Shown here piece by piece: positions 1-10,975 of a stretch of DNA of 64,000 bases. The DNA is from Aspidiotus rigidus (lineage: Eukaryota; Arthropoda; Insecta; Hemiptera; Diaspididae), in the NCBI GenBank assembly GCA_035079385.1, contig JAVHKY010000071.1:2544001-2608000 (forward strand). The letters are read 5' to 3'. The notes under the pieces were generated by a model that saw only the letters and a list, made by a program, of their open reading frames with translations, did no database searches and was not told where the DNA came from. Numbering within the stretch: the first letter of the stretch is position 1; every line of letters starts with the position of its first letter. The position numbers and the translations under genes are program-made.

Positions 1-241
1 AGATGATGAAGAAATAGTATATTTCTAGATAACCGGCGCAAAGGAGGTGCTTCTTACACTGTGTTCAATGTCTTACGACACGTGCGCAACAAGTGGAGCA
101 AATCAAACGAGTTGCGGGAGACTTCAAGTCAATGTCATTTGTCGCTTTTCTCAAAAGATATTATTTTACCGACTCTAGGAAGGTATTGCGGTAGAGTTGA
201 TTTCTTCTTCAATTTTATGGTTAAGCATTATGACAAAGGGT
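1..241. other. left edge, no recognised gene
   Basis: A 60-codon open frame (61-243, plus strand, GTG-initiated) crosses this stretch, but its peptide has no motif I recognise and no clear initiation context. I treat the stretch as unassigned. Confidence 0.3.
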
Positions 242-407
242 AGTACTCAAATAAGTAGCGGATTACAAAAAACCACACGAAAAATAGCAGCCGCGAGCGC
301 TTTTGGTTAAATAATCATCTCCAAAGCGTAAACGTAAGAGAGCGAAAGCGCTCACGGCTGCTAAATTTTGTCTGATGGTTTTTTGTAATCTGCTACTCAT
401 TTGAGTA
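242..407. repeat. foldback MITE-like hairpin
   Basis: The left arm (about 242-308) and right arm (about 340-407) are imperfect reverse complements, both running from GTACTCAAAT through a GGATTACAAAAAACCA-like block to an AGCAGCCG..GAGCGC block. The spacer is about 30 bp. There is no coding capacity. The shape is that of a small foldback or MITE; no superfamily can be assigned because no target-site duplication is clear. Confidence 0.6.
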
Positions 408-414
408 CAACCAT

Positions 415-590
415 TTGTCATGAGGCATTGCAATCGTACGCGTGGTGAAATTTTTGGTGTGTGATATGTTTTCTTCTTTCTCGACATTTCAGAAGGTAAG
501 GATCACAATATTTTAACATTGGCTCAAGTTCCTGTATCCCTTCCTTTTTTTTTGTATATACAATATGGATGTATGTATGTATGTACCATG
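415..590. repeat. dispersed repeat, inverted copy at 38990-39150
   Basis: This segment matches the reverse complement of 38990-39150. Both hold a 'GTGGAATTTTTGGTG'-like block, then a segment containing 'GGCTCAA', then a short (TATG)n tract. It is an interspersed repeat of unknown class. Confidence 0.5.
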
Positions 591-2554
591 ATTGAAGGTC
601 ACTTTTCCGAAGCCGTATCATCAAAGTCCTCGAGGTCCTCTTTTCCGCCTGCACAAAAAGCCGAATAGACAGGAAGACGACTGTGCATTCGCCGAAAGAC
701 ATATCGTTGAACCCAACTTTCCGAAAAAATGTTTGCCGAATGTAATTTCTATGGAAAATTACGAAAAGGAAATTCGAACCCTGTAGGACGCTGTCGAGGA
801 CTTTCGAGTGCAGGCTTGTGTCCCACTAAGAATTTATGAGCGACTTCGAGCTTGGGATTATAAACGCCTGTGCGGGAGTGTACCCCAACGTGCCCGTCTG
901 TGCAAGCTGAATATTGGCATTAATTTATGGCTGAACGTTCATGAGCGTTGAAAAATCGAATTTACCTTATTTAGCGTAATTTAGAGAATAAATTTTGTGG
1001 TAATATTTTAAGTCGAGTTTTAGGAGTGTAATTTTGATGAAAATGTTATCAATTTTGACAAATATGATTGTGTCCTGAAAGTGCCTTGGACCCTACTCTT
1101 TGTATGTACTAAAAATTCAATTTTTATGAGTTTTCCACCATTGGAATTGAGTGATGTGTAATGGTACAAATATGAAAAGTGTCAAATCTCTTTAAAAAAT
1201 AGGTTAAATAACAGTAAATATTACTATTTATTTCAGCCTTAAAGTCCGTGCGCTTCAAAAAATGATGAGATCAATTTTTAGAATAAATATTCAATTTAAA
1301 ATAAATGTTTTGGGTAGTATTTTAAATAGTGTGAATTTTGAATAAAAAATACGATTATTCAGCCGAGTTTCGTGGAGTGTCCTAGACCTGCCATGTATAC
1401 TACTAGCAATAGGTAGGCTGCGCTGTTGACCATACGACCTCCACTATGACGATCTAGTCTATGGTTGATTACCTACTACGATAAAATCATTTTTTCGCAC
1501 TACTTATCTGTACGGTTCTGTTCTGTTTAATTTTTTAATTTTTCCATCCGTCAACTCTTACAATCATCATACTTACTAAGCTTGTCCATGGTAAACTTTC
1601 TGTTGTGACTATCAGCGCAGTACTAGATATACCTAGCAGACGAAGGAAATGTTTCTTTTATTCGAGTTCAAATAATTTAGCCGGCTATTCTAAAAGAAAT
1701 ATGATTAATACGCTTTTGATGATCTGTACGTGCGAACCGTGAGCAACTTTTTTAGGTAGCGGTGTGATGAAATGGAATTCGATCTGACCTTAGACGTTAT
1801 TCATTTGTATCGTGTGTCTTCAACAAGTCATTTGTTCAATAATCTCATTACGAACATTACAAATTACGAAGAAGAAAAGAGAAGAAAACACGTAAAATCA
1901 ACGTCTTTGTACGAACTTTAAGATACCTAGGTATGTTTCGCAATTGACAGAGGACATCGTCGGTATTTTGTATACGGATTTTTCTAATTATTGTCATAGG
2001 ATAATTTAATGTTAAAAAACGAAAGTTTCCTCCATGTCAAGCAGAAATAGCTAGGTGCTCATTATGATAATTAGGTATACTGATTAATGTTCAACAAAAT
2101 TAATTTTTCAATGATGAAATTATATAAATCTATATATTTAAAGTTCGGTACAAAATGAACGAGTTCGTTCTTAAAAATGGTAGGAATCTATAATAAAATT
2201 GAAAAAAAAATATTGAAAAAAAAATCCGGTGTAGTTGACGAAGTTGATTTATTGTCATAAATAATCTATAAAAAGAAAAAAAAAGACAGTTTGAATTGAA
2301 AAAACTCTAGTTACTAAACAAATTATTAAAAAATTTTGTAATAGAACATTCATACGTAAAATCTTACAGCAACACCACCATATCCTCAAAACTCTTATCA
2401 GCCTGGTCATTTAGGAAGATTATTCAGTCTTCCACTATATGAATAAAACGGCCTCTACATTTTACGGACTTTTCTCGTTGGAAAAGGAAGATATTAAACC
2501 CGTCGGTTTAGGTTTCCTTATACTCGTACATACAATTATTATATAAATATGATA
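591..2554. other. intergenic, no gene recognised
   Basis: AT-rich DNA. The longest frame (592-786, plus) encodes a basic 64-residue peptide with no motif I recognise. No RNA gene, TIR pair or recognisable transposon domain was seen. Confidence 0.4.
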
Positions 2555-2705
2555 TAAATAAGATTTTTTGGTCCGCAAAACTCCTGAATGGATATTTTAA
2601 AACTTGGGCGTATTATAGTGCAATAGGTATTTGAAGATGTGCACCTGCAATTTTTTTTGAAGATCGAATGTGTAGTTCTCGAAAAATTTTCATTTTTTTG
2701 AAAAG
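2555..2705 (+). repeat. dispersed repeat family A (fragment)
   Basis: It carries the series 'TTTTGGTCCGCAAAACTCC', then 'TGAAGATGTGCACCTGCAA', then 'GTAGTTCTCGA', which recurs at 3355-3510, in weaker form at 7450-7560 and 23450-23600, and as a distant relative at 52110-52330. The family is non-coding. I call it family A; its class is unknown. Confidence 0.6.
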
Positions 2706-2736
2706 TAATGGTGTACGTTACGAAATGGCTATTTAC

Positions 2737-2865
2737 AGTACATGTGGCGTAGGTGAGTCTTTTCATAACGAGTACCTATACATACGTTTGCGGAACGAGC
2801 AAAGCGAGTGAAGCAATGTATGTACGAGTTATAAAGACTCACCTACAACACTTGTACTGTACAAG
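2737..2865. repeat. hairpin with GCGGA-CGAGC-AGCGAG core
   Basis: Inverted arms ('GTAGGTGAGTCTTTTCATAA' side and its complement ending near 2865) enclose a core at about 2790-2817, GCGGAACGAGCAAAGCGAGT. A hairpin at 52662-52776 has quite different arms but almost the same core. Confidence 0.6.
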
Positions 2866-3180
2866 GCTTTAAAACACAAATACTTTGAAGACAAATTTGT
2901 ACATTGGAAGTATACGTCATAGTTTTTTCGCAACAGTTTTCCATGTATAAAAGACCATCGGTGACGTTATTTCGTTTTTTTCACACGCTCCATGCTAACG
3001 CTCAAAATCGTTACCTACGTCACTGAAAATCGTTTCGCAAAAACGTACTTACGATGCATGCGTGTTTTAAAGCGAATTTTCTTCATGTTTTATTTGTTAT
3101 CAGTACTTACCTAACTACCAACGTGTATTGGGATGAAAAACTTTACAATTTTTTTTTTTCTTTTTTCCTTTCGTCAGGCT
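2866..3180. other. intergenic, nothing recognised
   Basis: AT-rich sequence without a supportable gene or repeat. Confidence 0.4.
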
Positions 3181-3515
3181 CATTCTTTTACCGACTCTTC
3201 TAACTAGAAAAGTGAGGTATTACACCCGTAGCAAGGTCAACAGGGGGAGGGGGCAATGAACTTTCTCGACGTTTTAGAGGTCCTAGGTCACAACTAGCAT
3301 AAAAAAACTCCAGATTTCCTTATTATATATTTATTTATTTATTTATTTATTTATATATAAGATTTTTTTGTCCGCGAAACTCCTCCGAAACTACCCGATG
3401 GATTTTTTTGTAACTTAGCCGTATTGTAGTATTATATCTGAAGATGTGCACCTGCAATTTTTTTGAGAATCGGTTGAGTAGTTCTCGAGAAATTTTCACT
3501 TTTTTGAAAAATTTC
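3181..3515 (+). repeat. dispersed repeat family A (long copy)
   Basis: It begins with 'ACCGACTCTTCTAACTAGAA' and 'GGTATTACACCCG', passes a (TTTA)n tract near 3330-3352, and ends with the 'TGTCCGCGAAACTCCTCC' block. The same order is seen at 23290-23600, and the left half again at 47258-47396. Confidence 0.6.
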
Positions 3516-4221
3516 TCACTATTACGCTTACAAATAGTGGCGAGTAGCTGCTTACATTACGTAGGAGAAGCGGATTTTCCTATTTCCTTTTACCAATTTT
3601 ATTATCAATACGTGTATTGTGATAAAGAATCTTTTATCATTCAACAGGTTCATTCTTGGTTCATTCTTGACCAAAGGTTCATTGATTTTAATTTTCGATG
3701 ATATCTCATTCAAATTTAGCACCCCGTGTATTTCGCTTCTCACAGCCCCTAGAGCCTTGAATTTTGTTTTGTCAAATTTTATTTGTTTTGTTAAATTTGT
3801 TTTTGAACGGATAGTGGCAATGGCGGGTTGTTCATTTTTCCATCATTATTAGTCATACTCAATAGTGAAAACCCTGTTTTCAGTTGATGTGACGTCATAC
3901 TGATAAAATTTACAAACTGACTTTTATCGTTCATTCTACAAATATTTGGCATGATTGACAGGTCATTGGTATTTGATCTAAAGAGAGGGAGTGACTCTCT
4001 CAATGATATTTGCATTGTGAGAAGAAAGGTCGTGTACTACTCACGCGACTGCGTGAGTGTTTTTTTATTTTTCATTAGTCGTAGTCGATAGTGAAAATCT
4101 TGAGTTTGAATGATTGAAGACAATTTTTTAGTCTTCATCAAGTGTACTGCCAGACTATCTTGGTGACTTCATTCTTAATTTATTATTGATTTATACGTCA
4201 TTTTTTAGTGTATACTTGATC
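3516..4221. other. intergenic, nothing recognised
   Basis: Several short overlapping frames on both strands encode low-complexity peptides. None has a recognisable domain. Confidence 0.4.
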
Positions 4222-4298
4222 GAAGCGCTGCGTGGAAAAGGGGCCTCCGTTCTAAAAAAAATACGTTAGACGGAGGCCCCTTTTCCACGCAGCGCTTC
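4222..4298. repeat. perfect 29-bp inverted repeat
   Basis: Arms 4222-4250 and 4270-4298 are exact reverse complements (GAAGCGCTGCGTGG... ), with a 19-bp AT-rich spacer. It lies just left of the 4374-5262 foldback and may be its outer end. Confidence 0.8.
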
Positions 4299-4373
4299 AA
4301 TCGATAGTCGTTCATTGTTGATTGAGGTATCGCAGGAGATGAGGAGCGTCTGTTGACAGAAAGGTTCGCGTTT

Positions 4374-5262
4374 GGATCCATCACTTGTAAACGTGATTCG
4401 CGTGCATGCGAGTGATGCCGAGGGACTTAGAAATATTTTCATACTTCTTGGACTTGTAAAGTTTTTCATTTCCAATTCTTGGACTTGAAAATATTTTCAA
4501 CTATTGGACTTGGAATTATTTTCAAATTATGTGACTTCGAAATATTTTCACAAGTGAACTTGTAAAATTTTTCATTTCAATACTTGGAAATATTTGGACC
4601 CTTTTTAGCCAAACCCAACCAAGCGACATGATAACAATCTGGGGAAAAGGAGAATCTCCGCTTATAAAAATAGGAACATTTCTTCATTTCAAATTGTAGG
4701 ACTTTGAAATATTTTCATAAGTGGACTTGTACAATTTTTCATTTTCAATTCTTGGATTTGGAAGTATTTTCAACTGTTGGACTTCGAAATATTTTCAACT
4801 GTTGGACGTGGAATTATTTTCAAATTGTGGGACTTTAAAATATTTTCTTCTGGTTGTTGGACCTGGAAATATTTTCATACTTCTTGGACTTGGAATTATT
4901 TTCCTTTGAAGCATTTTCATACTTCTTGGAATTGTAAAATTTTTCATTTTCAATTGTCGCACTTGGAAATATTTTCAAGTGTTCGTCTTTGAAATATTTT
5001 CAACTGTGGGACTGGGAGACAATCAAAAATGAAAAATTCAAGAAGTATGAAAATATTTCAAAGTTCCACAATTTGAAAATAATTCCAAGTCCAACAGTTG
5101 AAAATATTTCCAAGTCCGACAATCGAAAATGGAAAATTTTACAAGTCCAAGAAGTACGAAAATATTTCAAAGTCCTGCGGCATCACTCTTACTTGCCTTG
5201 TACTCCGAGCATGGAAACCGACGCGTTACCGCACGCGAGTCACGTTTACCAGTGATGGATCA
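4374..5262. repeat. foldback element with ~25-bp tandem repeats
   Basis: The outer ends match as inverted copies: GGATCCATCACTTGTAAACG at 4374 against the reverse complement of the DNA ending at 5262. Inside, many units of the type 'CTTGGAAATATTTTCA' run head to tail from about 4430 to 5010, then appear in the opposite orientation from about 5035 to 5175. This is the structure of foldback transposons: long TIRs made of short direct repeats. No transposase frame is present. Confidence 0.65.
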
Positions 5263-5269
5263 CGACCGC

Positions 5270-5813
5270 CTTCAATTATCAGGCCGGAATAATAAACTTG
5301 GCGATGCTGCGCAAGAGGGTTAACGTTACATACGCTCTTACCGTAAAAACACTCAAAAAACACGTAATCATTAATTTGTGAATGTAGCATTTCAATTCAG
5401 GGAAAAAGTAAGCGAATATATCGAAAGAGTAAACGATTCTCGATTTTTCAAGCCAGGTCTCGTTAAGATTGATCAACTACGAAGCAAGTTATGAACGTTT
5501 TTAAAAAAAAGAGTCGGACAGGGGACGAAGCGTGGTAATGTACCGCACTTTGTCCTCTGTCAAACTTTTTTTTTTAAAACATTCATATCTCGCTTCGTAG
5601 TTGATCAATCTTAATGAGACCTGGCTCAAAAAATCGAGGATCGTTTACTCTTTCGATATAATTATTTACTTATACTTTTTCCCTGAAATCGGATACTATG
5701 TTCGAAAATTAACAATTACGTGTTTTTCGAAGTATTTTACATAAGAGCGTGTATAAACATCGCCCTCTTAAACAGAGTTGTCAATTTTCAGTATCCCGGC
5801 CTGATAATTGAAG
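5270..5813. repeat. foldback element, ~230-bp arms
   Basis: CTTCAATTATCAGGCC at 5270 is the exact complement of GGCCTGATAATTGAAG ending at 5813. The arms stay alignable inwards, with indels, to about 5515 and 5560. The centre holds 'GGACAGGGGACGAAGCG'. No coding capacity. Confidence 0.65.
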
Positions 5814-5873
5814 ACGGCCGTGGTGAGATTTAAGGTTAACCTACAAATTAATGAACCAGACTCGGGTGCAATA

Positions 5874-6357
5874 TATTTCAATGGTAGATGCACGGAAAAA
5901 CGACTATACCGCCGCTGTTTTCTACCGGGAAAGGAGCGCTTTTACGGCGAGGTTGGATCAGGTGTTGAAAATGCGGGAGGCAAGTACTTTCCACCTGTGT
6001 TTTTACAAAAAACGTAGGCGGAAAGTACTTACCTCCCGCGTTTTCTCTCTCACTCTTTCCTCTCCTTCTTCTCCACACACTCCCTCCTCCCCCTTACGGA
6101 TTCTTGCACTCCACCATCTGTCTCCGCTCTCGTTCGTGCAGTTGTCTTCATCGCTGCTGGGATTCGAACTCGGGTCTTTTGGTTCGGAAGCCGTGACTCT
6201 AACCACTCGGCCGCTGCACCCATATATGCCAATGAACGCAAATGACAACTTCAACGTGGTCGTGAACAATCAAACAATAGCCTGCTAGTACTACCAGTAC
6301 ACCATGACAGTGCTACCACATTGCCGATCGAATTTCCGTGCATCTACCATTAAAATA
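5874..6357. mobile_element. MITE-like element with tRNA-like insert
   Basis: AATGGTAGATGCACGGAAA at 5880-5898 is the inverse of 6333-6351, and the similarity continues a few bases outward. The interior has a hairpin (5968-6044) and a tRNA-derived segment (6149-6220, minus strand). No open frame of interest. Superfamily unknown. Confidence 0.5.
6149..6220 (-). ncRNA. tRNA-derived SINE head or tRNA pseudogene
   Basis: Read on the minus strand it has a good RNA polymerase III A box (GGCCGAGTGGTTAGAGTC) and B box (GAGTTCGAATCCC) at tRNA-like spacing. The acceptor and T stems do not pair properly, so it is not a working tRNA. About 70 bp of non-tRNA sequence follow, as expected for a SINE. The A box most resembles serine or leucine tRNAs. 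Confidence 0.6.
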
Positions 6358-6400
6358 GTATACGCGACAGGATTGGTAAGTAACCGATCAACTCGTGCCG

Positions 6401-7359
6401 CACAGTGGGATAAATCCTTATTCTAGCGTGCCAAAAATACGAAAAACCGATACTCTGATAAATACATGCCGAGCCGCTAGAGTGTTTGTAGATACACCAA
6501 ATAACTCGAATCAACTCGATTTCCGCACAAAAAGACTGTAGCGTACCGAGAAACCAGTTGTCTAGACAGGAGGGTGAGGAAGAGAGAACAGCTGTTCAAC
6601 GAGTAGCCGGAAACAAGGATACACAACGCACGCGGATACCGGTGTTCAGTACATGAGTTCCGGATTGTGATTTTTTTTTTTTGTTCAATATTGACCCAAA
6701 CTTCCTCTCTACGTCATTGGTGGGAATTTTTCGCATTACAAGGTTAGCAGATATTGTATTTACTAATAACATAGAAATAATACAGTAACCAAACCGAACC
6801 AAAACGATTATTAAGAATCTAAAAACTATCAGAGCCTATCAGAGGTTGACATCCTTCGTTAATTTGTAGCTCAACATCTCCGCAACACGTCTCAATAAAC
6901 CTTTTCGTCAACTTTTGTCAACTTTTTGAGTTATAGCCACCAAAAAGGAGCCAAGTCTTATAAATTTTTGTAGTTTTACCAGTATTTTTCTCAGTTCATG
7001 GGAGGATCACAATGAACAGGTACAGGTGCTGGCGCCGCCGCGCCATGACGTAGAGAGGAAGTTTGGGTCAATATTGAACAAAAAAAAATCACAATCCAGA
7101 ACTCATGTACTGAACACCGGTATCCACGTGCGTTGTGTATCCTTGTTTCCGGCTACTCGTTGAACAGCTGTTCTCTCTTCCTCACCCTCCTGTCTAGACA
7201 ACTGGTTTCTCGGTACCTACAGTCTTTTTGTGCGGAAATCGAGTTGATTCTCGAGTTATTTGGTGTATCTACAAACACTCTAGCGGCTCGGCATGTATTT
7301 ATCAGAGTATCGATTTTTCGTATTTTTGGCACGCTAGAATAAGGATTTATCCCACTGTG
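6401..7359. mobile_element. Transib-like non-autonomous transposon, copy 1 (959 bp)
   Basis: Long TIRs (about 6401-6718 and 7042-7359) start with CACAGTGGGATAAATCC. The flanking 5-mers TGCCG (6396-6400) and TGCCA (7360-7364) look like a 5-bp target duplication with one change. GC-rich 5-bp duplications and termini of the CACWRTG type are known features of Transib. The interior (about 320 bp) has no transposase. A second copy of the same length, 42995-43953, differs at only three positions that I could see. Known of the family: Transib transposase is related to RAG1. Inferred: the assignment to Transib, from the ends alone. Confidence 0.65.
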
Positions 7360-9046
7360 TGCCATTACCTCACTCGGCTGCGCGTCGTTCGGCAAACTTC
7401 GCACTCGTTAATCGGTTACTTACCGCACCTGTCGCGTAATCTACTAATACGATTTTTTTTTGTCCACGCAACTCCTCAAAAACTACTGGTTGTATTCTTG
7501 TAAAGTTTGGTCAAGTTGTAGTGGATTATCTGAAGTTGGGCATGTGCATTTTTTTCTGAGATTGGATGAGTAGTTGAGTAATCCTCAATTTCCCTCGAAT
7601 TTCTTAGTGTTGCTTCTCAAAGAATATCAATCTTATTATCTTCATATCATTGCATTACGTCATATAGTGGATTCAATCTTATTGCTCTGTAATTTTTGTA
7701 TCGATTGAACAAGTGGTTCTTGAGTAAATCTCAAAATATAACTAGTCCACGTCTAGCCGTAAGAGCTGAATATCTCTTGTTTATTTTATTTGAGTCCTTT
7801 CGCCCGATCGTACCTGATGCATCATACACCTATTGGCTGTAAAAACTTCTCATTACCCGTCATACATGATTGAAAAAATTCGACGTTTATTGGGTACGTC
7901 AAACAAATGTTGCGCTTAACCGATGGATTCAATAATTAGCCGTGTATTTTATAATTACTGATTTATGTAGGTATGCATAGCATTTTTTTTTTTCTCTACG
8001 TTATCGCAATGGCTTGTAGCCTGAACACTGGGGAGTAATGAAATTTAGGTGAAGACAAAGAAGCGGAAGTTTCATTGGCCATTTCAATTTTCCACATCTA
8101 TGTTTTGATTTTCGTACCTAATTATCGACTTCATATAGGTATCTCACAGTGTTTCTGGAAGTGGACAGTCAGGTTAATACTTTGAGATTCTTCTAAATCA
8201 CCAAAGTTTTATATTTTAATTTCACTAGAGCCATGTTTCGTTCCCGTCCTTCTATTTAGAGTTTAACTAGCAAGACGGCGCGCCTCGCAGGATTATTTTT
8301 GGATGGTTTATCAAGTACCTAAGTACCTTTGAAAATACAATTTTCTCAATTATCATGATTTTATTTATTCATATTGTAAGACACTAATTGTACCATAATA
8401 CTTTTAAAAAATTCATTAAAGCTTCTCAAGGTTTTATAAAGTTTTTAAATTACCAGAAGGGGCTTCAGAAGTTGCTGAAATGAAAATTCAATAACCGTTG
8501 ACATTCTCGTTGATTCATAACAAATTCATTGGAGAATTTGAAAGAAGCTCTCAAAAATAATTTCGCACGTCCAGAAGAAACTTACAGTGATGCCTAAATA
8601 GTCAATTGAAGCTCCAAACTTCTCAGAACAAAAATGAGTTCGGTAAAATATATTCACAATATCCTCTAGACTCAGTTTTTTTTTGTTCAATTGATGTTTT
8701 TGGGTGCGAGAAGAGGTCTCATAATGAAATCTATGGAGGAAATGGAGTTCTTTTTTCCTTTTCTAGACTTGAGCCAATTTTACGTGAAAAACAATTTCAA
8801 CTTTCAACTTTTGATGGTTGGATCAAAATATCATTTCACAAAAGTTTTTTCAAGGTTTCAAAGACTGCGAAGACTTGGAATATGTTATTCTTACAACTAC
8901 AAGCAGTATAAATTATATATCCAAATTTTATAATCACGGACATCCAAAGTTCTCGATATTTTGAATAATAAGAAGATAATTGAAATATTTCTTCGACATT
9001 CAAAATTTATCGTCATATTATATTGTAAAGCTCTCCCCCCATGACG
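7360..9046. other. intergenic, with a family A fragment
   Basis: A weak family A segment ('TTTGTCCACGCAACTCCTC') lies at 7450-7560. The rest is AT-rich with only short frames (for example 8606-8911, plus) that show no known domain. Confidence 0.4.
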
Positions 9047-9625
9047 TACCGGGTGAGGCCAAAAGATGTTACCAGTTAAATGGGGATTTGGACTAAATTT
9101 ATTGTAGCGCAAAAACGCGAAACGTTAGACGTAAATTCCAAAGCTACGAAATTTGTATCTTAATTTTATCTTCAATTTGCGCCCCTACTCAACTTTCTAC
9201 GACTTTTTTAAGCCGAATTATTGACCGAAATGTGCCAAAAATTGAACAATTTGTCAAAATTCTCAAAAATTAAAAATTGTTCAAACTCCACGCTTGATTT
9301 GAAAATGAAATTTAACGCTGATTCATTTAACGCTGATTCCGAAAATAATACTTAATTAATATAACCATACAAAGCTTGAAATTGGGGGAATTTTCAATTT
9401 CTTATTTTGGAAATCTTGGCAAGTTGGTCAATTTTTGGGACATTTTGGTCCATAACTCGGCTTAGAAAAGTTATAGAACGTTGAGTAGGGGAGCAAATTG
9501 AAGATGAAATTAGGTACAAATGTCGTAGATTTGAAGTTTACGTCTTACAGTTCGCGTTTTTACGCTACAACAGATTTAGTGGAAACTCTCATTTAACGGG
9601 TAACATCTTTTGGCCTCAACCGGTA
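9047..9625. repeat. foldback element, ~210-bp arms
   Basis: TACCGGGTGAGGCCAAAAGA at 9047 pairs with the complementary sequence ending CTCAACCGGTA at 9625. The arms continue inward to about 9250 and 9415, including a shared 'TTGAGTAGGGG' and 'CGTTTTTACGCTACAA' block. No coding capacity. Confidence 0.65.
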
Positions 9626-9626
9626 T

Positions 9627-10975
9627 AGCTTGAAAGTGGAAATTTTTGCAAGTTCCCTCCAAACAGATAAAGCTCGACATTCAAAGTTTCAACAGGAAAC
9701 CTATTCTATGGGGGGGGGGGGTCTTTTTGAAAATTTTGGCGTCCACTTTCCGGTGAAGACATTTTTTCAAGTCCCCTTTCTACCATATATCGCCGGGAAG
9801 TTGAAAGTCAAAATTTTTTCCAAGCCTATTTCCTATCATACAAACCTCGAAAGTCAAAATTTTTGCAAGTCACTTTATCACCTAGTGAGTAGAGTTCGGT
9901 TGTCGAAATTTATTATCCAGGTTTTCCTCCTATCGTACATATAGCTGGGAAGTATAAGGTCAAAATTTTTTTAATTCCCCTCGGATCAATTTAGGTATAC
10001 TTAGCTTGATAGTGAAAGTTGATGTTAAAATTTTTCCAATTTCCTTTCACTGAGCGTCGAGACATTTGAAAACAACATCGATAAAATACATTAATTGACA
10101 GTATCACTTTCAGAATTCTGTATTAAAGTCACTCGTTCCATATTATGTAATGATTAAAAAAGACAATGGTGTACGGATCTTTCAAAATTGCAATAGATAA
10201 CAGAATATAAACCGAAAGTTGAGAAGCGAAAAAAAGGAAATCTCACTATTTACATTGTTAACCAAATTATTATTAGTCAAGTTATACGTACAAAAGTTGC
10301 CCTCAGCAAAATTTCAAATATCAAACTACCTACACGAAGTTAAGAAAGCCATAATTTATCTAAATCCCCCCACCTCTTATCATATTTTATAGCTCGAAAT
10401 TAACAGAGAACCTGTCCTTCGGAGGGCCTTGCGCCTTTTGAAAATTTTTGCACCCCGCCGTCTGCCGTTCAAAGTCCTCATTCTACAAGTATCATGCAGC
10501 ATAACTTGCAAGTTGGAAATCAAAATTTTTCAAGTCCACCGCCTATCATATTATAAAAATTAATATTAAAAATCACACATATAAATTTCAATTACAGTTC
10601 CATTTCTCAAAATTTTGATTTTTGACTCGTTTTCAAAATCAATAGATCCATAGAAAAGATCTCTGCGTTTCTTGTTTAACTTTGTTGAGAGAATTGTGAT
10701 TTTCAAAGTTCCTCTTCTATCCTACATAGCTCAAAAGAAGAAATATTATTCGGAATTCCTTCCAATCAAATACAGTTTGATACTAGCAATTTTCCAAGCC
10801 GCCCCCCCCCCTCATCTTATTATACAGCTCGAAGGTCGGAATTTTTTTCAAGTCCCCTTTCTATCATACATACCTAGCTCAAAAAAATTCCAAGTTCCAC
10901 GTTTTTCTGGATGGCGGTCAACCCCGTTTTTCCTTCAAGAAACTCCCTCCCCAATAAAACAGGTTCCCTGTTGAA
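9627..10975 (+). repeat. degenerate ~60-bp repeats
   Basis: Phrases such as 'AAGTCCCCTTTCTA', 'ATAGCTCGAA' and 'GTCAAAATTTTT' recur in the same order many times with indels and diverged spacers. Related phrases appear in inverse orientation near 46880. It looks like an old, decayed tandem array. The open frames here are by-products of the repeat. Confidence 0.45.

Noticed and set aside
6149..6220. Functional tRNA gene
   Set aside because: A and B boxes are good, but acceptor and T stems do not pair and no clear anticodon arm can be drawn.
5851..6288. 145-codon frame with Ser/Pro-rich middle
   Set aside because: It runs through a hairpin and a tRNA-derived segment of a MITE; no protein features.
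6596..7503. Several 60-90-codon frames in the 959-bp element, also at 43190-44010
   Set aside because: They lie in the TIRs, appear in mirror pairs, and have no transposase motif.
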